From: Spartinivicinus ruber
Lineage (GTDB): Bacteria; Pseudomonadota; Gammaproteobacteria; Pseudomonadales; Zooshikellaceae
Reading direction: 5' to 3'
Length of the DNA: 64,000 nt
Assembly (NCBI RefSeq): GCF_011009015.1
Contig: NZ_CP048881.1
Span: 1-64,000 of the forward strand
Positions within the stretch are counted from its first letter, which is position 1. Each line of letters starts with the position of its first letter. The translations under genes and the position numbers were made by a program. The notes below the pieces were generated by a model. It was not told the DNA's origin. It saw only the letters and a program-made list of their open reading frames with translations, and did not search any database. Positions 61,764 through 64,000 of this stretch are shown in pieces.

Positions 61764-62183
61764 AAATATGGCCCCTTCTTGTTATTTCCTTGATAAACAT
61801 AGGTGCTTTCTTTTGTTGTGTCGGGATTTGTTATTAAGGATTGTTGGAGTTAGGTGGGCAGAGTGAGTGAAAGTTGTGGGTAAGCTTTGGGCAGTCTTTA
61901 GCTGTCCTAGCTTATCCATCAGCTTTTACCACGGCTTGCTGTCCACCGTAAGTGAGGCACTTTGTTTGTCTGAACATTGGTGTAGTTGATGCGGGGAGCA
62001 AATTTCAGAGAAAGAGGGATGCAGTTATACATAAACCTAAATCATCATTGATATAAACCAACAGATTAGCTTTTATCCACAAAAACAGGGGATAAGGCTG
62101 TTGATACTGGTTTCACAACTAGCTAAACGTGAAAAGAATTGAGCTTTAGCAATATGCTAATATAAGCGTCTATTTAATGTTCA
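61764..62183. other. Non-coding region with a DnaA box and a promoter
   Basis: 420 bp. A perfect DnaA box TTATCCACA lies at 62073-62081, with a near match TTATCCATC near 61913. A promoter TTGAGC (62139-62144), 16-bp spacer, TATAAG (62161-62166) leads into the secreted-protein gene. Together with the primase-like gene upstream this could be a replication origin, but one good DnaA box is thin evidence. Confidence 0.4.
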
Positions 62184-62201
62184 ATGGATGGAGTTTACTT
62201 G

Positions 62202-62816
62202 ATGTTAAAGCAATGTTTGATTGGAATAACATTGTATTCTTTCTCTGCTTTTAGCTGTTCTGCTGATTCAGTAAAAGAAGAAGTAAGGCCAGAGGCTTTT
62301 TGCTATAAACCAATTTGTGAAAAAGTCGCAAAAGTCGCAGAGTGGCCTGATAAGGGGAAAATTGATGGGGTTACACTGGGTTCTTATCATTTTACATTCA
62401 TTGTTCCTGCTCCAGACAACGCTATTAGGGCAGTAGGTACAGAAGGAGCTGGAATCGTTTATAAAGACGGAAAACGACTTAGCTTTAATGTTTCTGAAGG
62501 TCCAGATAATTTAACAAGTGCTTTAGACTATACATTCTCAACATCTGTTAAAGACCTGCCAAAACAGCTACCAGTCAACATATCCGCTGCTAGTATTTTA
62601 TACAACATAAAAAGTATGTTTGCTGCTGACTCACAGCTAAAAAAATATCAAAAAGAGAACTGGATAGTATACGCTGGGCTTAGCTCTGAAGTGACTTCAT
62701 TGGTGATTGCCAATAAAAAATATAGTCACCAGGTTTTATTTTTAAGGCTAAAAAATGGCGCAGAAAATTACTTAAATCAGATATTAAATTCTCTTGAATT
62801 AGACAAGGTGCACTAA
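62202..62816 (+). CDS. Secreted protein of unknown function
   Basis: 204 residues from ATG 62202, which gives a signal peptide (MLKQCLIGITLYSFSAFSCSA); ATG 62184 is an alternative. The mature part starts with a Cys pair (EAFCYKPICEKVAKV), then a beta-rich domain (GVTLGSYHFTFIVPAPDNA). SFSAFSCSA could also be read as a lipoprotein signal, but the lipobox is poor. The next gene follows after 1 bp, so they are an operon. Not recognised. Confidence 0.6.
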   Translation: MLKQCLIGITLYSFSAFSCSADSVKEEVRPEAFCYKPICEKVAKVAEWPDKGKIDGVTLGSYHFTFIVPAPDNAIRAVGTEGAGIVYKDGKRLSFNVSEGPDNLTSALDYTFSTSVKDLPKQLPVNISAASILYNIKSMFAADSQLKKYQKENWIVYAGLSSEVTSLVIANKKYSHQVLFLRLKNGAENYLNQILNSLELDKVH

Positions 62817-62817
62817 C

Positions 62818-63168
62818 ATGCCTGCATTGCTTCAAACGGATAAAGAAAATATATCAAGAATTTTGAAGGTTATTCTTGATGTTAATGTTCCTCCAGCGAA
62901 TGTGAATGAGCAGGTAGTAAAGTTAACAGAAGATGCCTTAATTAAATTGCAGAGCTGTTCTGCCAAAACTCATGCATTGGGTACAGTATTACAATGCATA
63001 CCTAAAAGCCCTAATGTTTATGGGTGGCTAGCATCTTGCGGTACAGCAGCAGCTACAAGACATGCTCTAGAAAGTAATCCATCAGAATTTAAGGCCAGCA
63101 TGGCATGTATGAATGGCATGTCTCAACTAAAACGGGCTATAGAACTAGCAGGTATTGGAATTTTCTAG
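62818..63168 (+). CDS. Small helical protein, operon partner of the secreted protein
   Basis: 116 residues, helical, five cysteines (LQSCSAKTH, LQCIPK, ASCGTAA, MACMNGM). No signal peptide, so it probably stays in the cytoplasm. Unknown family. Close spacing with the exported protein suggests a shared task, such as effector plus chaperone or toxin plus immunity, but nothing in the sequence proves it. Confidence 0.5.
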   Translation: MPALLQTDKENISRILKVILDVNVPPANVNEQVVKLTEDALIKLQSCSAKTHALGTVLQCIPKSPNVYGWLASCGTAAATRHALESNPSEFKASMACMNGMSQLKRAIELAGIGIF

Positions 63169-63296
63169 TCTATTTGATAAGGGTTCGGCTGGAGTGATCT
63201 AGCCGTTCTACTCTCCCATATCACCTACTGGCTAATCCTGTTGTGTAGCAAAATCTTAAGTGACTTATTTTGCGTACAAATTCGATAATATTTTAT

Positions 63297-64000
63297 TTAA
63301 AGATTATTATTCATTGCTTTTGCTACATCTACTTCAAATCTTTCTTTTATTTCATTTATAGTGCTCTTAGCATAAACTTCAATAGATTGCACTCGATCTT
63401 GCTCGATGTATTTTAAGATATACTTGCGTTTTTTATTTGAAACTGTTCCACCACCCTGCATAATAATTGAAACTATAGTATCTAGAGTATTATTCGGTAT
63501 ATCGCAACAATCATTTATGTAGCTTTTAACTAAATCAAAAGCCAACAACAAACATATTTCTTCAAATAAATCTTTAGTTATAGCTGTATTCATCATTTCA
63601 TAGATGAATTTTACATGTTCTGTATAGTCTGGATATCGATACATGTAATCAATATCATTGTTAATTATGACTTTATGTTCATTATCCAGCTCCCAATCTA
63701 GCATTGCCATAATCGGACGTGATATTAACTCCAGCACATTATCATATTTGGCTTGGTTTTTAAGAATAGCTGAGGAAATTGGAATAATAAATTTATGTTC
63801 GGATTCACGTTGTTTCATTACATCATGAATTAGATATCTATGTGTTCGTCCATTACCATCTATTAGAGGGTGTATGTACACTTCTCCAAATGAAATTAAT
63901 GTAGCATGCATCAGTGGTGGAACACTTGCATCTATCATTAATTTGTCATGTGTATCGAGCAAGCCTTGCATCATACTTGGAACATGCTTAGCTAATGGGC
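63297..64000 (-). CDS. Fic-family protein, N-terminus beyond the window
   Basis: At least 234 residues; the frame stays open to the window edge, so the start lies outside. The Fic core is IHPLIDGNGRTHR, close to HPFxxGNGRxxR with Leu for Phe. It is followed by an unusually long C-terminal helical region of about 185 residues. Fic enzymes transfer AMP or related groups to proteins. The inhibitory helix motif, if present, would be in the missing part. Probably host chromosome or another island. Confidence 0.8.
   Translation of the reverse strand, partial: PLAKHVPSMMQGLLDTHDKLMIDASVPPLMHATLISFGEVYIHPLIDGNGRTHRYLIHDVMKQRESEHKFIIPISSAILKNQAKYDNVLELISRPIMAMLDWELDNEHKVIINNDIDYMYRYPDYTEHVKFIYEMMNTAITKDLFEEICLLLAFDLVKSYINDCCDIPNNTLDTIVSIIMQGGGTVSNKKRKYILKYIEQDRVQSIEVYAKSTINEIKERFEVDVAKAMNNNL

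Noticed and set aside
62818-63168. Toxin-immunity pair with the upstream secreted protein
   Set aside because: Only close spacing supports it; neither protein shows a toxin or immunity motif.
1-64000. Integrase, att sites and tRNA genes marking prophage ends
   Set aside because: No tyrosine or serine integrase (other than the transposon resolvase), no tRNA-like cloverleaf and no convincing long direct repeat at the two sides could be found by eye.
1-64000. CRISPR array or anti-phage defence island
   Set aside because: No regularly spaced repeats. The only spaced repeats are the TCACAT iterons and the fibre cassette, and neither fits.

Overview
The window is most of a degraded or composite prophage region in a moderately AT-rich gammaproteobacterium. 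An Oceanospirillales-like marine host is my guess from gene style, not a firm assignment. No integrase, tRNA or clear att pair is visible, so the prophage ends are not defined here.

Layout. 0-2.7 kb: leftward accessory genes (PEP-CTERM-like secreted protein, small LuxR-type regulator, HTH+DnaT-like primosomal protein). 3.2-4.05 kb: immunity region with a leftward XRE/S24-type repressor, divergent promoters and four related 16-bp operator-like palindromes. 4.1-11.3 kb: rightward early operon (AAA_24 ATPase, DUF669, Fe-S PD-(D/E)XK nuclease, SF2 helicase, primase-polymerase/ATPase) ending in a cluster of TCACAT iterons around an AT-rich core, a good origin candidate, then VRR-NUC. 11.3-12.3 kb: Q-like antiterminator, GIY-YIG-type protein, then a strong promoter followed at once by a terminator, the layout of lambda pR'-tR'. 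12.4-18.8 kb: lysis genes (T7-type amidase, putative holins) and a BRO-N antirepressor, mixed with accessory genes ('morons': YfbU family, cold-shock protein, two periplasmic solute-binding proteins, small secreted peptides). 18.8-26.4 kb: a lambda-type head module (Nu1, A, W, B, C, D, E). 26.4-38.8 kb: a P2/Mu-type contractile tail module (V W J I H ... FI FII E/E' T U X D).

An MFS transporter gene follows, then a 4.1-kb cryptic Tn3-family transposon (40331-44421). To its right lies a second, diverged head-tail module: a truncated decoration gene, major capsid, and a complete second contractile tail to 59.2 kb. The transposon has no matching 5-bp target duplication, and the second module lacks terminase, portal and protease. 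This suggests a transposon-associated deletion removed the left part of a second prophage. The two modules are diverged except for a fibre cassette of about 1.8 kb (end of the fibre gene plus three small genes), which is nearly identical and exactly 20,187 bp apart. That cassette carries a 2OG-Fe(II) oxygenase-like protein with an intact HxD...H...R set next to a second, degenerate-looking relative.

Both tails have a tail-chaperone pair joined by a -1 frameshift signal, but with different slippery sites (T TTT TTG and A AAA AAG). At the right end a perfect LexA box controls a 63-residue gene. The repressor has lost the Ser/Lys self-cleavage pair, so induction probably depends on an SOS-controlled antirepressor, as with Tum of phage 186. 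The last 4 kb hold an archaeo-eukaryotic-type primase gene with a nearby DnaA box, two unrecognised genes and the 3' part of a Fic-family gene running off the window.
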